A stretch of 64,000 bases of DNA, taken from Stappia indica (GTDB taxonomy: Bacteria; Pseudomonadota; Alphaproteobacteria; Rhizobiales; Stappiaceae). Location of the stretch: assembly GCF_009789575.1 (NCBI RefSeq), contig NZ_CP046908.1, positions 1,612,001 through 1,676,000 on the forward strand. The letters run 5' to 3'. The position numbers were made by a program, and so were the translations under genes. Under the pieces are notes generated by a model that ran no database searches, was not told the DNA's origin, and was given only the letters and a program-made list of their open reading frames with translations. The first letter of the stretch is position 1; each line of letters opens with the position of its first letter. This document shows positions 18,381-27,682 of this stretch, in pieces.

Positions 18381-18854
18381 CTACCAGAACGGCGAGGGCG
18401 GGCTTTCGCCGGAAAGTTCCGCAATGCGCCTCAGCGTCGCCGGGCTGGTGTCCGGCGGCAGCGCATCCGGCGCGAAGAAGCCCGCCTCGCGGATCTCGCG
18501 ATTGGGCGCCAGCGCCCCGTCCGGCACCGCCTCCACCGCCACGCGGTAAAGCGCGACATGGTCGCGGATATGGTTGCGCCGGTTGTGATAGACGGCAAAG
18601 AGCGCCGGCTCGCCGCCGATCACGCCGGTCTCCTCGCGCAACTCGCGCAGCGCGGCCTCGGCCAGCGTCTCGCCTGCATCCACCGCCCCGCCCGGCATGT
18701 ACCAGCCGGCGAGATAGGTGTGGCGCACCAGCAGCAGCCGCCCCTCCCCGTCCGTTGCCGCAACGCGCACGCCGAGCGTCATCGCCCGCTGGTAGCGGGT
18801 GAGCGAGAGGACCAGCCGTCTCAGCGCCGTCATGCCCGGCAGGCTTCGCCTCAT
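18381..18854 (-). CDS. NUDIX hydrolase
   Basis: A 157-aa NUDIX protein. The box reads GGAVDAGETLAEAALREL-REETGVIGG and fits Gx5Ex7REUxEExGU fully, so metal binding and pyrophosphohydrolase chemistry are expected. It is preceded by LLLVRHTYLAGWYMPGG. The substrate cannot be told. It is convergent with the preceding transferase gene, whose stop is only 10 bases away. Alternative starts exist at 18833 (MTALRRL) and 18854; the first gives a slightly long basic N-terminus. Confidence 0.88.
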   Translation of the reverse strand: MRRSLPGMTALRRLVLSLTRYQRAMTLGVRVAATDGEGRLLLVRHTYLAGWYMPGGAVDAGETLAEAALRELREETGVIGGEPALFAVYHNRRNHIRDHVALYRVAVEAVPDGALAPNREIREAGFFAPDALPPDTSPATLRRIAELSGESPPSPFW

Positions 18855-19090
18855 GCCTCGCTATCCCCTTCCATGGCTCTCGTCCCCCATCCGGCCGGCT
18901 AAACCGCAAGTTTTGCTTAACCGACCATGCGCGCCCTGCATGGGAGCACTGTCCGAATCGCGCTTGTTCGCGCGCCCGATTCCGCCAATTGTGCCATCGC
19001 AGCCGAAGGAGCGGCACCCGGATGAAGAGCCCGCATCGCGCGCGCCGGGACGAAGCCCGTCTCCAAGCTGCCTTCTCGAAGGAGAGACCC

Positions 19091-19204
19091 ATGTTGTCGG
19101 CCCTGTTCCCGGCTTTCGCTCGTCGCCGCTATGTGTGGCGCCCGGCGGTCGACCTGACCAACCCGCGCATCGCCGCGGTGCTGACCACGTTCAGCAGCAA
19201 CTGA
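19091..19204 (+). CDS. Small 37-aa ORF with strong ribosome site (possible leader peptide)
   Basis: A 37-codon frame starting MLSALFPAFARRRYVW and ending in VLTTFSSN. It has an excellent Shine-Dalgarno (AAGGAGAG, 4 bases before the ATG) and is followed, after two stable hairpins, by an intrinsic terminator ending at 19305. I recognise no family. The arrangement of short ORF, stem-loops, terminator and then a gene start 38 bases later resembles a transcription attenuator for the metallophosphoesterase gene. An independent small mRNA is equally possible. There is no run of one codon type that would name a sensed amino acid. Confidence 0.5.
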   Translation: MLSALFPAFARRRYVWRPAVDLTNPRIAAVLTTFSSN

Positions 19205-19277
19205 CAGGACCCTCGGCAGGGCGCGCATCGCGCCGCCGAAGAGCCTTTGTGAGCACCGTCCGCATGGGACGGATGGA

Positions 19278-19305
19278 AGCGCCCGGACCCTCCGCGGCGC
19301 TTTTT
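19278..19305 (+). terminator. Intrinsic terminator after the 37-aa ORF
   Basis: AGCGCC (19278-19283) pairs with GGCGCT (19296-19301) around a 12-base loop and leads into a five-base T-run. Two further hairpins lie upstream, around GGCGCG-CAT-CGCGCC near 19222 and CCGTCC-GCAT-GGGACGG near 19258. Confidence 0.7.
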
Positions 19306-19342
19306 GCTTGACCGCTCGCCTTCCTGTTCCTGATGTGGGCGC

Positions 19343-20254
19343 ATGTTTCGTCTCGCCCACCTTTCCGATCCGCATCTGGGTCCCATGCCCGATGCCAGCT
19401 TTCGCGATCTCGTGTCCAAGCGGGTGCTCGGCTACGTCAACTGGCACCGCTCGCGCGCCCGCTCGATGACGGCCAGCTGGCTCGACCTGCTGCTCGACGA
19501 CCTGAAGGCACAGGCGCCGGACCACGTCACGGTCACCGGCGACCTCGTCAACATCGCCCTCGACATGGAGATTTCGGCGGCCCGCCACTGGCTCGACGAT
19601 CTCGGCCTTCCCGACGATCTCACGGTCGTGCCCGGCAATCACGACGCCTATGTGCCCGGCGCCCTGCGCCGCGCGGTGCATGCCTGGGGGCCGTACATGA
19701 CCGGCGACCTGCCGCTGCAGGACGGCTTTCCCTTCATCCGCCGCCGCGGCGGCGTGGCTCTGGTCGGCACGTCCAGCGCAAGAGCCAGCGGCCCGTGGTT
19801 CGCCACCGGCCGGCTCGGCAGCGGCCAGTCCCGCCGCCTGCGCGACGATCTCGGCCGCCTCGGCGAGGAAGGCGCCTTCCGCGTGCTGCTGATCCACCAT
19901 CCCCCGCAGCGCGGCGCCACCGCGTGGAACAAGCGGCTGACGGATGCCTCCCGCGTGCGCGCCGCCGTCAAGCGCGCCGGCTGCGAGCTGGTGCTGCACG
20001 GCCATACGCATCTCGCCACCCGCACCGAGATCGAGGGGCCGAACGGCCCCGTCCCGGTGATCGGCGTGCCCTCCGCCTCCAACGGTCCGGGCCGCAAGCG
20101 CCCGGCCGCCCGCTACAATCTCTTCTCGATTTCGGGAAGTCCCGGCGACTGGCACTGCGAGATGGAAGAACGCGGCATCCCCTCCTCCGCCATGCGCGAC
20201 GAGCCGGCCGAGGTCGAGGTCATCGCGCGGCACAAGCTGAAGATACCCGGCTGA
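19343..20254 (+). CDS. Calcineurin-like metallophosphoesterase
   Basis: A 303-aa metallophosphatase with all five metal-site blocks: LAHLSDPHLGP (residues 4-14), TVTGDLVNIALD near 65, VPGNHDAY near 95, LIHHPPQ near 185 and LHGHTHLATR near 217. The protein has no signal peptide, so it is cytosolic. The substrate is unknown; relatives include cyclic nucleotide phosphodiesterases and lipid A-type pyrophosphatases. It lies 38 bases downstream of the terminator that follows the 37-aa ORF, and convergent to the membrane protein gene at 20314. Confidence 0.88.
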   Translation: MFRLAHLSDPHLGPMPDASFRDLVSKRVLGYVNWHRSRARSMTASWLDLLLDDLKAQAPDHVTVTGDLVNIALDMEISAARHWLDDLGLPDDLTVVPGNHDAYVPGALRRAVHAWGPYMTGDLPLQDGFPFIRRRGGVALVGTSSARASGPWFATGRLGSGQSRRLRDDLGRLGEEGAFRVLLIHHPPQRGATAWNKRLTDASRVRAAVKRAGCELVLHGHTHLATRTEIEGPNGPVPVIGVPSASNGPGRKRPAARYNLFSISGSPGDWHCEMEERGIPSSAMRDEPAEVEVIARHKLKIPG

Positions 20255-20313
20255 CGCAAGGCTGCGTCCCGGGCATCGGCATTGCGCCGGAAGCTCTCAC
20301 TATTGAAGAAACG

Positions 20314-20931
20314 TCAGTTCAGGGGATTGGCGAACCAGGCATAGCCGATCAGCGCGGCAACGCCGACCATGATGCCGATGGCGAAGGCCGCGAACGGTCC
20401 CCACAGGCCCCGCACCGCCGGCAGCGTGGTTGCCGGCGCCGCCTGCTGCGGCTGCACGGCGGCCTCGGGCTGCGTCGTGCGCGGCGGCTCGCGCAGGCGC
20501 TTGTTCAGCCAGTCGCCCTCGACCGCCCGCTCGCGCTCCAGCACCCGCTCGGCGATGTATTCGGTGATGCAGTCGGCCATGTCGTCGAGCTCGGGCGTCT
20601 CGAGGATGACCGTGCGGCCGAGCCTGGTGTCCTTGACGAAGCGATAGGTGCGCTTGTCGCGGCCCATCGCCACGTGGCTGGTGATGTCGATCCACAGCCG
20701 CGGCAGGTTGCCCGGCACGATCTGGAAGGAGAACTGGTCGTCGTCCTCCGGCACTTCCTTGAAGACGTCCTGCAGCTCCTCGGCGAGGAGTTCCAGACGG
20801 GCCCGCTCCGATTCCTGCAACTCCACCACCACATCGGTGCGCTCGACTTCGGCGAACTTGACCTTCCGGATGGCGTCCCGAAGGCTGCGCACCTTGGCAT
20901 GCGGTACAACATTGTCACGCGGTCTGGTCAT
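20314..20931 (-). CDS. Conserved hypothetical protein with C-terminal membrane anchor
   Basis: A 205-aa protein, mostly soluble and acidic (residues 1-150), then a Pro/Gln/Ala-rich linker and one C-terminal helix (FAAFAIGIMVGVAALIGYAW). I do not recognise a named family, though the topology suggests a tail-anchored cytoplasmic protein. A CtrA-like box (TTAA-N7-TTTA on the minus strand) lies 24-38 bases upstream of the start. It matches the 3' half of the box upstream of fliF, so cell-cycle control is possible. It is divergent from the ybaK-type gene. Confidence 0.7.
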   Translation of the reverse strand: MTRPRDNVVPHAKVRSLRDAIRKVKFAEVERTDVVVELQESERARLELLAEELQDVFKEVPEDDDQFSFQIVPGNLPRLWIDITSHVAMGRDKRTYRFVKDTRLGRTVILETPELDDMADCITEYIAERVLERERAVEGDWLNKRLREPPRTTQPEAAVQPQQAAPATTLPAVRGLWGPFAAFAIGIMVGVAALIGYAWFANPLN

Positions 20932-20954
20932 GCATCATTCCGATTCGAGCGAGG

Positions 20955-20969
20955 TAAACGAACCCTTAA
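20955..20969 (-). promoter_or_regulatory. CtrA-like box
   Basis: On the minus strand this reads TTAA-GGGTTCG-TTTA, one mismatch from the CtrA consensus TTAA-N7-TTAA, and is followed by CC. The fliF-upstream box has the same 3' half (TCGTTTACC). It lies very close to the start codon at 20931, so either the true start is further downstream or the site represses. Confidence 0.4.
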
Positions 20970-21077
20970 TAAAATTTGTACCATAGACTCGCATTAACCG
21001 CAGCATCGCGGGCAGTCGTTCGCGAGTCGTCCACGGACAAACAACGAGTTATAGTTAACGGAGATTAAGACTTCTCC

Positions 21078-21551
21078 ATGGCAATCAGCAGTACAGACCG
21101 CGTCCGCCAGGCCGCCGCAGAAGCGGGCCTCACCATCGAGATCAGCGAGATGCCGTCGTCCACGCGCACGGCGGAGGATGCGGCCAATGCCTGCGGCTGC
21201 TCCGTCTCCGAAATCTGCAAGTCCCTCGTCTTCCTCGGCAAGTCCAGCGGCGAGATCGTCCTGCTGCTGGTCAGCGGTTCGAACCGGGTCGATGAGGCCG
21301 CCGTCGCGCAGCGCATCGGCGAGGAGCTCGGCCGGGCCGACGGACGCACCGTGCGCGAGCGCACGGGCTTTGCCATCGGCGGCGTCGCCCCGATCGGGCA
21401 TCTTGCCCCGGTCAAGGTCTATCTCGACGAGGACCTTACCCGATTCGAAGGCATCTGGGCGGCTGCAGGCGCCCCCAATGCGGTGTTTGCCACAACTGCG
21501 AGCGACCTTCTCAAGGCAACCGGCGCCGCCGTCATCCGCATGACGGCCTGA
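21078..21551 (+). CDS. YbaK/EbsC-family aminoacyl-tRNA deacylase
   Basis: A 157-aa YbaK/ProX-type editing domain protein. Conserved blocks are RTAEDAANACGCSVSEICKSLVF (with the catalytic Lys), LLLVSGSNRVD and the GFAIGGVAPIGH loop. The family hydrolyses mischarged tRNAs such as Cys-tRNA(Pro). Length and motifs are complete. It is divergent from the membrane protein gene, and the AT-rich spacer 20932-21077 probably holds both promoters. Confidence 0.88.
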   Translation: MAISSTDRVRQAAAEAGLTIEISEMPSSTRTAEDAANACGCSVSEICKSLVFLGKSSGEIVLLLVSGSNRVDEAAVAQRIGEELGRADGRTVRERTGFAIGGVAPIGHLAPVKVYLDEDLTRFEGIWAAAGAPNAVFATTASDLLKATGAAVIRMTA

Positions 21552-21582
21552 TCCGGGCGCCGCATCGCGCTTCGCCCCGGCC

Positions 21583-22206
21583 TCACTCGCCCTCGATCAC
21601 CGGCACATGGCCTGCCGCATCGCGCGGCAGCACGCCGGCAAGGCGCGGGTCGTCGGCGATCTCGATGGCCCGCTTGTAGGGCGTGAAGCCGCTCGCCCGG
21701 TAAAAGCCGAGCGCCTGCGGGCTGTCGGCAGTGCAGGTATGGACGAACAGCCGCTGCGTCTGCGGCCGCGACCACACCTGCGACAGCGCCTCGTTCATCA
21801 GCCAGCGCCCCGCACCATTGCCGATTTCCTCCGGCACGAGCCCGAAATAGGCCAGTTCCACATCCGCCGGGTCGGTGAAGTCCAGTTCCAGCAGGCCGAC
21901 CGGCTCGCCGCCGCGGCCCTTGCGGCAGAAATAGACCTCGTGCCCCGGCCGGGTCAGCGCCGCGACGAGATCCTGGTCGCTCACCGTCAGCCGCCCGAAC
22001 CACAGCCACTCGTCGCCGATCCGGCGGAACAGGGCGCGATATTCGACCGGGTCGGGCCGTTCGATCCGCTCCAGCGACAGGTCGGGCCGCTCGGCCCGGC
22101 GCGCCAGCGGCCGGGCCCGCATCTCCAGATAGGTGACGATGGTCGCGACCTTGCCGGCCGGCAGGTCGGTATAGCCCGACAGGTCAACGGTGATCGACGA
22201 CGTCAT
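21583..22206 (-). CDS. GNAT N-acetyltransferase
   Basis: A 207-aa acetyltransferase. The acetyl-CoA segment is AYFGLVPEEIGNGAGRWLMNEAL, with a later VHTCTADSPQALGFYRASGF, typical of small GNATs. The N-terminal 60 residues are longer than the minimal domain. The substrate is unknown. AAGGAG sits 6 bases before the ATG at 22206. It is convergent with ybaK and divergent from the agmatine deiminase gene. Confidence 0.87.
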   Translation of the reverse strand: MTSSITVDLSGYTDLPAGKVATIVTYLEMRARPLARRAERPDLSLERIERPDPVEYRALFRRIGDEWLWFGRLTVSDQDLVAALTRPGHEVYFCRKGRGGEPVGLLELDFTDPADVELAYFGLVPEEIGNGAGRWLMNEALSQVWSRPQTQRLFVHTCTADSPQALGFYRASGFTPYKRAIEIADDPRLAGVLPRDAAGHVPVIEGE

Positions 22207-22353
22207 TTTCGCTCCTTCCGCGCTGCGATGCGGCACGGCTTGAGGTAATCCGTCCAGCTCCCGCGATCAAGCGCCCCGCGTTGGCGCGCGCCCCGCCTTG
22301 CGCTAGGCTGAAACAAGTCCCTGCCCTGTCGCAGGAGTGCCACAGGAACCGTG

Positions 22354-23463
22354 ATGCCGCAGGCTCCCCTCGCCACCACCCTCGCCGCCACCCCCTCCGC
22401 AGAAGGCTTCCGCATGCCCGGCGAGTTCGAGCCCCATTCCGGTTGCTGGATGGCCTGGCCCGAACGGCCCGACAACTGGCGCGAGGGCGCCGGCCCCGCC
22501 CGCCGCGCCTTCGCCGCGGTTGCCGCCGCGATCCATGCCAGCGACCCGGTCACCGTGACCGTCTCCTCGGCTGAGGGCCGTGCCAGCGCGCAGGCCCTGC
22601 TGCCCGCCGGCATCCGCATCCTCGATATCCCCTCCGACGATTGCTGGATGCGCGATATCGGGCCGACCTTCCTCACGGGTCCGGGCGGCAAGATCCGCGC
22701 CGTCGACTGGCGCTTCAACGCCTGGGGCGGCGAGGCGAACGGCCTCTACGCGCCCTGGGACCTTGACGATGCCATGGCCGCGCGCATCGCCGAGGTCGAA
22801 GGGGTGGAGCGCTACCGCGCGCCCTTCGTGCTGGAGGGCGGCGCCATCCATGTCGACGGCGAGGGCACCGTCTTCACCACCGCCGAATGCCTGCTGTCGG
22901 CGGGCCGCAATCCGCAGATGACCAGGGCCGAGATCGAACAGGGGCTGAAGGACTGGCTTGGCGCGACCGCCGTCGTCTGGCTGCCGCGCGGCGTCCATCT
23001 CGACGAGACCGACGGCCATGTCGACAACCTGCTGCATGTCTGCGCGCCCGGCACCGTCGCGCTCACCTGGACGGACGACAAGGGCGACCCGCAATACGAG
23101 CGCTCAGCCGAGGCGCTGGAGCATCTTTCTGCCTGCCGCGATGCGCGCGGCCACCGCTTGCGCGTCGTGCGCCTGCCCATGCCCGGCCCGCTCCACATGA
23201 GCGCGCTGGAAGCCGCCGGCATCGCTGCCGGCGACAACGGCATGGCCCGCAGCGCCGGCGAGAGGCTCGCCGGCAGCTACGCCAATTTCTACATCGCCAA
23301 CACGCGCGTGGTGTTTCCCCTGCTCGACGAGCGGCACGACACTGAAGCCGCCGCCATTCTCGCCGGGCTTTTCCCGGGCCGCGAGATCGTCGGCGTGCCG
23401 GGGCGCGAGGTGCTGCTCGGCGGCGGCAACATCCATTGCATCACCCAGCAGGTTCCGGCCTGA
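22354..23463 (+). CDS. aguA: Agmatine deiminase
   Basis: A 369-aa peptidyl-arginine-deiminase-type enzyme that turns agmatine into N-carbamoylputrescine and ammonia, a step in putrescine synthesis from arginine. Motifs present are FRMPGEFEPHSGCWMAWPER, DDCWMRDIGPTF, AWGGEANGLY, LEGGAIHVDGEGT, and the catalytic GGGNIHCITQQ with Cys362. The ATG at 22354 is preceded by AGGA; the adjacent GTG at 22351 is a less likely start. No N-carbamoylputrescine amidohydrolase gene is nearby. Confidence 0.93.
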   Translation: MPQAPLATTLAATPSAEGFRMPGEFEPHSGCWMAWPERPDNWREGAGPARRAFAAVAAAIHASDPVTVTVSSAEGRASAQALLPAGIRILDIPSDDCWMRDIGPTFLTGPGGKIRAVDWRFNAWGGEANGLYAPWDLDDAMAARIAEVEGVERYRAPFVLEGGAIHVDGEGTVFTTAECLLSAGRNPQMTRAEIEQGLKDWLGATAVVWLPRGVHLDETDGHVDNLLHVCAPGTVALTWTDDKGDPQYERSAEALEHLSACRDARGHRLRVVRLPMPGPLHMSALEAAGIAAGDNGMARSAGERLAGSYANFYIANTRVVFPLLDERHDTEAAAILAGLFPGREIVGVPGREVLLGGGNIHCITQQVPA

Positions 23464-23612
23464 GGCCGGGGCCGCCCCCCGGCCTTGTCGCATTCCGCAA
23501 CAAGCTGCCGTTACGGCAGTTTTGCCCGATAAGGATTTGTTAACCCGTTTGCGGCGACACTGGCTCCGAATATCCGGCAACCCCGCAGCATCAGGGACCT
23601 CGTTCCACCGCC

Positions 23613-23957
23613 ATGGCTCTCATCGGAAAATCTTTTGGCGGCGGCTATGGCAGCACCAAGAAGGTGTCCGGCTATCAGCAGATCCAGCAGTGGAAGGCCA
23701 AGCAGAAGGCCCATTCCGAGAAGTTCCTGAATCAGCAGGCCGTTGCGAGCAACGTCTTCTCCGTCGGCGTCAGCGAGACCCAGACCGCGACCGAGATGCT
23801 GTTCAACAACGTCGCGGCCCGGGTGAAGAAGGCGGCCCAGGCCAAGATCGCCGAGCAGAACGAGGGCATCGACAAGGCCATCGAAAGCCTGGACAGCGCC
23901 AAGTCCGACATCAAGACAGACGAGAAGAAGACCGAAGGCGTCGACGTCACTGTCTGA
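23613..23957 (+). CDS. Conserved hypothetical protein next to flhA
   Basis: A 114-aa hydrophilic protein, rich in Lys, Ala and Gln, largely helical after a Gly-rich N-terminus (MALIGKSFGGGYGSTKKVSG). I do not recognise a named domain. It is followed by a good terminator and is convergent with flhA, so a flagellar link is only positional. GC content and codon use look like the neighbours'. Confidence 0.75.
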   Translation: MALIGKSFGGGYGSTKKVSGYQQIQQWKAKQKAHSEKFLNQQAVASNVFSVGVSETQTATEMLFNNVAARVKKAAQAKIAEQNEGIDKAIESLDSAKSDIKTDEKKTEGVDVTV

Positions 23958-23991
23958 GCGCCCGTTCTTCAGGCCATCGATCGCGTTTCCG

Positions 23992-24016
23992 GCGCTCCGC
24001 TTGCGGGGCGCTTTTT
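23992..24016 (+). terminator. Intrinsic terminator between the hypothetical gene and flhA
   Basis: GCGCTCCGC and GCGGGGCGC form a nine-pair stem with one G-T wobble, followed by TTTTT. It serves the plus-strand gene ending at 23957. The flhA stop begins 3 bases beyond it. Confidence 0.75.
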
Positions 24017-24018
24017 CG

Positions 24019-26226
24019 TTACACCGATCCGACCGTCTTCAGCCTTGCGCGCGGATGCACCTCGTTCTGGCTCATCACGGTCGTGTGCGCGCGGAACCGC
24101 TCGACGATGGAGCGCACGAAGGGCCGCGTTTGCGGCGAGGTCAGCAGCACCGGCACCTCGCCCAGCTGCGCCGCCTGCTCGAAGGCATCGCGCACCAGGC
24201 GGACGAATTCCTGCAGCTTCGACGGCGCCATGGCCAGCGAGCGCTCCTCGCCGTCGCCGACGATCGACTCGATGAAGGCCTGCTCCCATTGCGGCGACAG
24301 GGCGATCAAGGGCAGGTAGCCGCCCGGCGCCTGGTTCGACGCGGTGATCTGGCGCGCCAGCCGCGAGCGCACATGCTCGGCGATGGTGGCCGGGTTGCGG
24401 GTGAAGCCGGTCGCCTCGGCGATGCCTTCCAGGATGGTGCCCAGGTCGCGGATCGAGATCCGCTCGGCCAGCAGCGCCTGCAGCACGCGCTGGATGCCGG
24501 AGACGGTGATCTGCGAGGGCACGATGTCCTCCACCAGCTTCGCCTGCTCGCCGGGGATTTCCTTCAGCAGCTTCTGCACGTCCGCATAGGTCAAGAGCTC
24601 GGAGACGTTGCCGCGGATCGTCTCGGTCAGGTGCGTCGCCAGCACCGTCGCCGGATCGACCACCGTGTAGCCGCGCAGCGCCGCATCCTCGCGGTACTGC
24701 CCCTCCACCCAGGTCGCCGGCAGGCCGAAGGTCGGCTCCGTCGTGTGGGTGCCCGGCAGCTTCACCTGATTGCCGCTCGGGTCCATCACCATGTAGTGGT
24801 TCGGGTAGAGCTGGCCGCTGCCGGCCGGCACTTCCTTGACCTTGATGACATAGTCGTTGGCGCCCAGCTGGATGTTGTCGAGGATGCGCACCGGCGGCAT
24901 CAGGATGCCGAGATCGGCCGCCAGCTGGCGGCGCAGCGCCTTGATCTGCTCGGTCAGCTGGTCGCCTTCCGCGCTCTGGTTGATCAGGGCCAGCAGCGCA
25001 TAGCCGAGCTCGATGCGCAGCTCGTCCATCTTCAGCGAATCCGTCACCGGCGGCTCGGACGGCTTCGGCGGCGCGGCCGCCGCCACCTCGGCGACGCGCA
25101 CCTGTTCGGCCACTTCCTTGTGCGACCTGCTGGAGCGATAGGCGAGATAGCCGGCAAGACCCGCAAGGCTCAGGAACGGGATCATCGGGATGCCCGGCAG
25201 CAGCGCCAGCGTCACCATGACGAAGGACGACATGCCGAGCGCCTTGGGATAGCCCGACAGCTGCTGGCCGAGCGCCTTGTCGGCCGAACCGGCGACACCC
25301 GCCTTCGACACCAGCAGGCCCGCCGCGGTGGAGACGATCAGCGCCGGGATCTGCGAGACGAGGCCGTCGCCGACCGTCAGCAGCGTGTAGGAGGCCGCGG
25401 CCTGCGAGAAGCTCAGCTCCATCTGCGCGACGCCGATGATGATGCCGCCGATGACGTTGATGAAGGTGATCAGCAGGCCGGCGATGGCATCGCCGCGCAC
25501 GAATTTCGAGGCACCGTCCATGGCGCCAAAGAACGAGCTTTCGTCTTCCAGCTCGCGGCGGCGCTGACGAGCGGTCCCCTCGTCGATCAGGCCGGCCGAA
25601 AGGTCCGCGTCGATGGCCATCTGCTTGCCCGGCATCGCATCGAGGGTGAAGCGCGCCGCCACTTCCGCGATACGGCCCGAACCCTTGGTGATGACGACGA
25701 AGTTCACGATCACCAGGATCGCGAAGACGATGATGCCGATGACGAAATTGCCGCCCATCACGAAGTTGCCGAAGGCCTGGATGACCTCGCCGGCGGCATC
25801 CGTGCCCTCGTGGCCGTTGGCCAGGATCAGGCGCGTGGAGGCAAGGTTCAGCGCCAGCCGCAGCATGGTGGCGATCAGCAGCACCGTGGGAAACGACGAG
25901 AATTCCAGCGGCTTCTGGATGAACAGGCCGGTCATCAGGATCAAGACGGAGAAGATGATCGAGATCGCCAGGAACAGGTCGAGCATCATCGCCGGCATCG
26001 GCAGGATGAGCACCACCAGGATGACCATGACGCCGAGCGCCAGCGCGATGTCGCCGCGCCGGATCGTGTCCCAGGCAGAGGCAAGGCTCAGCCCGCCGAT
26101 GGACGTGCGGAAACCGCTGCCGCCACCCGCAGCCGGGCCCGCTGCCGGCACCGCCGCCGCAACCGGGGCCAACCCTTGGGAAAGCCCCGTGGCGCCCTTG
26201 CCCTCGCCTGCCGTCACATCGCTCAT
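24019..26226 (-). CDS. flhA: Flagellar biosynthesis protein FlhA
   Basis: A 735-aa inner-membrane gate of the flagellar type III export apparatus. About eight N-terminal membrane helices are visible. The FHIPEP segment (MLRLALNLASTRLILANGHEG, FGNFVMGGNFVIGIIVFAIL, ARFTLDAMPGKQMAIDADL) lies in the first 260 residues. A cytosolic domain follows, with QLGANDYVIKVKEVPAG and the conserved TYADVQKLLKE and IRDLGTILEGIAE. It is the last gene of the fliF operon, 65 bases after flbD. The N-terminal extension of about 40 Ala/Gly/Pro residues is common in alphaproteobacteria. Confidence 0.96.
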   Translation of the reverse strand: MSDVTAGEGKGATGLSQGLAPVAAAVPAAGPAAGGGSGFRTSIGGLSLASAWDTIRRGDIALALGVMVILVVLILPMPAMMLDLFLAISIIFSVLILMTGLFIQKPLEFSSFPTVLLIATMLRLALNLASTRLILANGHEGTDAAGEVIQAFGNFVMGGNFVIGIIVFAILVIVNFVVITKGSGRIAEVAARFTLDAMPGKQMAIDADLSAGLIDEGTARQRRRELEDESSFFGAMDGASKFVRGDAIAGLLITFINVIGGIIIGVAQMELSFSQAAASYTLLTVGDGLVSQIPALIVSTAAGLLVSKAGVAGSADKALGQQLSGYPKALGMSSFVMVTLALLPGIPMIPFLSLAGLAGYLAYRSSRSHKEVAEQVRVAEVAAAAPPKPSEPPVTDSLKMDELRIELGYALLALINQSAEGDQLTEQIKALRRQLAADLGILMPPVRILDNIQLGANDYVIKVKEVPAGSGQLYPNHYMVMDPSGNQVKLPGTHTTEPTFGLPATWVEGQYREDAALRGYTVVDPATVLATHLTETIRGNVSELLTYADVQKLLKEIPGEQAKLVEDIVPSQITVSGIQRVLQALLAERISIRDLGTILEGIAEATGFTRNPATIAEHVRSRLARQITASNQAPGGYLPLIALSPQWEQAFIESIVGDGEERSLAMAPSKLQEFVRLVRDAFEQAAQLGEVPVLLTSPQTRPFVRSIVERFRAHTTVMSQNEVHPRARLKTVGSV

Positions 26227-26291
26227 GCCGCGCCCTTCGTCACACTCTTCGGCCCGCCCGGACCGTCAACCGAACCGTTCGCCCGCCACCC

Positions 26292-27665
26292 TCAGGCGAC
26301 GGCGACCCGCGCCTCGCCCGGTCCGGGGACGTCGACCCCTTCGTCGGTATACTGATTCAGCTTGTTGCGCAGCGTGCGAATGGAGATCCCGAGGATCTTC
26401 GCCGCATGGGTGCGGTTGCCGAGGCAATGGTCCAGCGTGTCGAGGATCAGGTCCCGCTCCACGTCCGCGACCGTACGCCCGACGAGCGCCCGGCTGACCG
26501 CCTCGGCGGTGGCCGCGACATCGGCGGCAAGCCGCGCATCGGGGCTGCGGCCGGGGGCGATCGGGCTGCCGTCCGGCATGCGGATGGCATCGACGTCGAT
26601 CTCCTCGCCGCTCGCCAGCAGCACCGCCCGGTGCATGGTGTTTTCCAGCTCGCGCACATTGCCCGGCCAGGGATTGGCCAGCAGCATCCGCCGCGCCTCT
26701 TCCGAGATCGGGCGGCGGCGCACGCCGTTCTCGCGGGCATAGCGCTCGACGAAATGCGAGGCCAGCTCGACGATGTCCGTCGGCCGCTCGCGCAGCGGCG
26801 GCAGCTTCAGGTTCACGACGTTGAGGCGGTAGAGCAGGTCCTCGCGGAACGTGCCGGTGCGCACCGCCTCGGCAAGGTCGCGGTTCGACGTGGCGATGAT
26901 CCGGATGTCGACGGGCACCGGCTTGCCGCCGCCGACCCGGTCGATCACCCGCTCCTGGATCGCGCGCAAGAGCTTGGCCTGCAGCCGCACGTCCATTTCC
27001 GAGATCTCGTCGAGCAGCAGCGTGCCGCCATTGGCTTCCTCGAACTTGCCGACGCGCCGGGCGATGGCGCCGGTGAAGGCGCCCTTCTCATGACCGAACA
27101 GCTCCGATTCCAGCAGCTGCTCGGGGATCGCCGCGCAGTTGATGGAGATGAACGGGCGGTTTGCGCGGGACGAGCGGGCATGCACGTAGCGGGAGATCAC
27201 CTCCTTGCCCGAGCCGCTCTCGCCGGTCACCAGCACCGAGGCGTCGGACGGGGCGATCTGCTCGGCCAGCCGCACCACGGAGGCCATGGCGGCGTCGCGG
27301 TAGATGATGCTCGACTGGTCGCGCGCCACCGCCGCCAGCACGGCGGCGATCATCTCCGGATCCGGCGGCAGCGGGATGTATTCCTTGGCGCCGGCGCGGA
27401 TCGCCCCGACCGCAGCGCTCGCGTCCGTCTTGACGCCGCAGGCGACCACCGGCAGGTGGAAGCGCTCGCCCTCCAGCCGCTCGATCAGGTCGGCGATGTC
27501 CAGCCCGACATCCGCCATCACCAGGTCGGCGCCGCGCCCGGCGCGCAGCACCTTCAGCATCTCCTCGATCGTCGCCGCATGGGTGACGGAGGCGCCGCGG
27601 TCCATGGCGATCTTCGAGGCGGTGATCAGCTGGCCTTCCAGCGTGCCGACGATCAACAGTCGCAT
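26292..27665 (-). CDS. flbD: FlbD-type sigma-54-dependent flagellar regulator
   Basis: A 457-aa NtrC-family activator. It has an N-terminal receiver-like domain (about 1-115), an AAA+ domain with Walker [15 protein letters not shown] near residue 195 that contacts sigma-54, and Walker [12 protein letters not shown]-terminal Fis-type helix-turn-helix follows ([20 protein letters not shown]). In Caulobacter FlbD activates late flagellar genes and represses fliF. Its place in a fliF-fliG-flbE-fliN-flbD operon is identical to Caulobacter. AAGGAG precedes the ATG at 27665. The receiver lacks the standard acidic cluster, as in Caulobacter FlbD. Confidence 0.92.
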   Translation of the reverse strand: MRLLIVGTLEGQLITASKIAMDRGASVTHAATIEEMLKVLRAGRGADLVMADVGLDIADLIERLEGERFHLPVVACGVKTDASAAVGAIRAGAKEYIPLPPDPEMIAAVLAAVARDQSSIIYRDAAMASVVRLAEQIAPSDASVLVTGESGSGKEVISRYVHARSSRANRPFISINCAAIPEQLLESELFGHEKGAFTGAIARRVGKFEEANGGTLLLDEISEMDVRLQAKLLRAIQERVIDRVGGGKPVPVDIRIIATSNRDLAEAVRTGTFREDLLYRLNVVNLKLPPLRERPTDIVELASHFVERYARENGVRRRPISEEARRMLLANPWPGNVRELENTMHRAVLLASGEEIDVDAIRMPDGSPIAPGRSPDARLAADVAATAEAVSRALVGRTVADVERDLILDTLDHCLGNRTHAAKILGISIRTLRNKLNQYTDEGVDVPGPGEARVAVA

Positions 27666-27682
27666 GGGTCTTCTCCTTCCGA

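Noticed and set aside
21056-21074. TTAA-N6-TTAA pair before the ybaK-type gene as a CtrA box
   Set aside because: The spacer is six bases, not the seven required.
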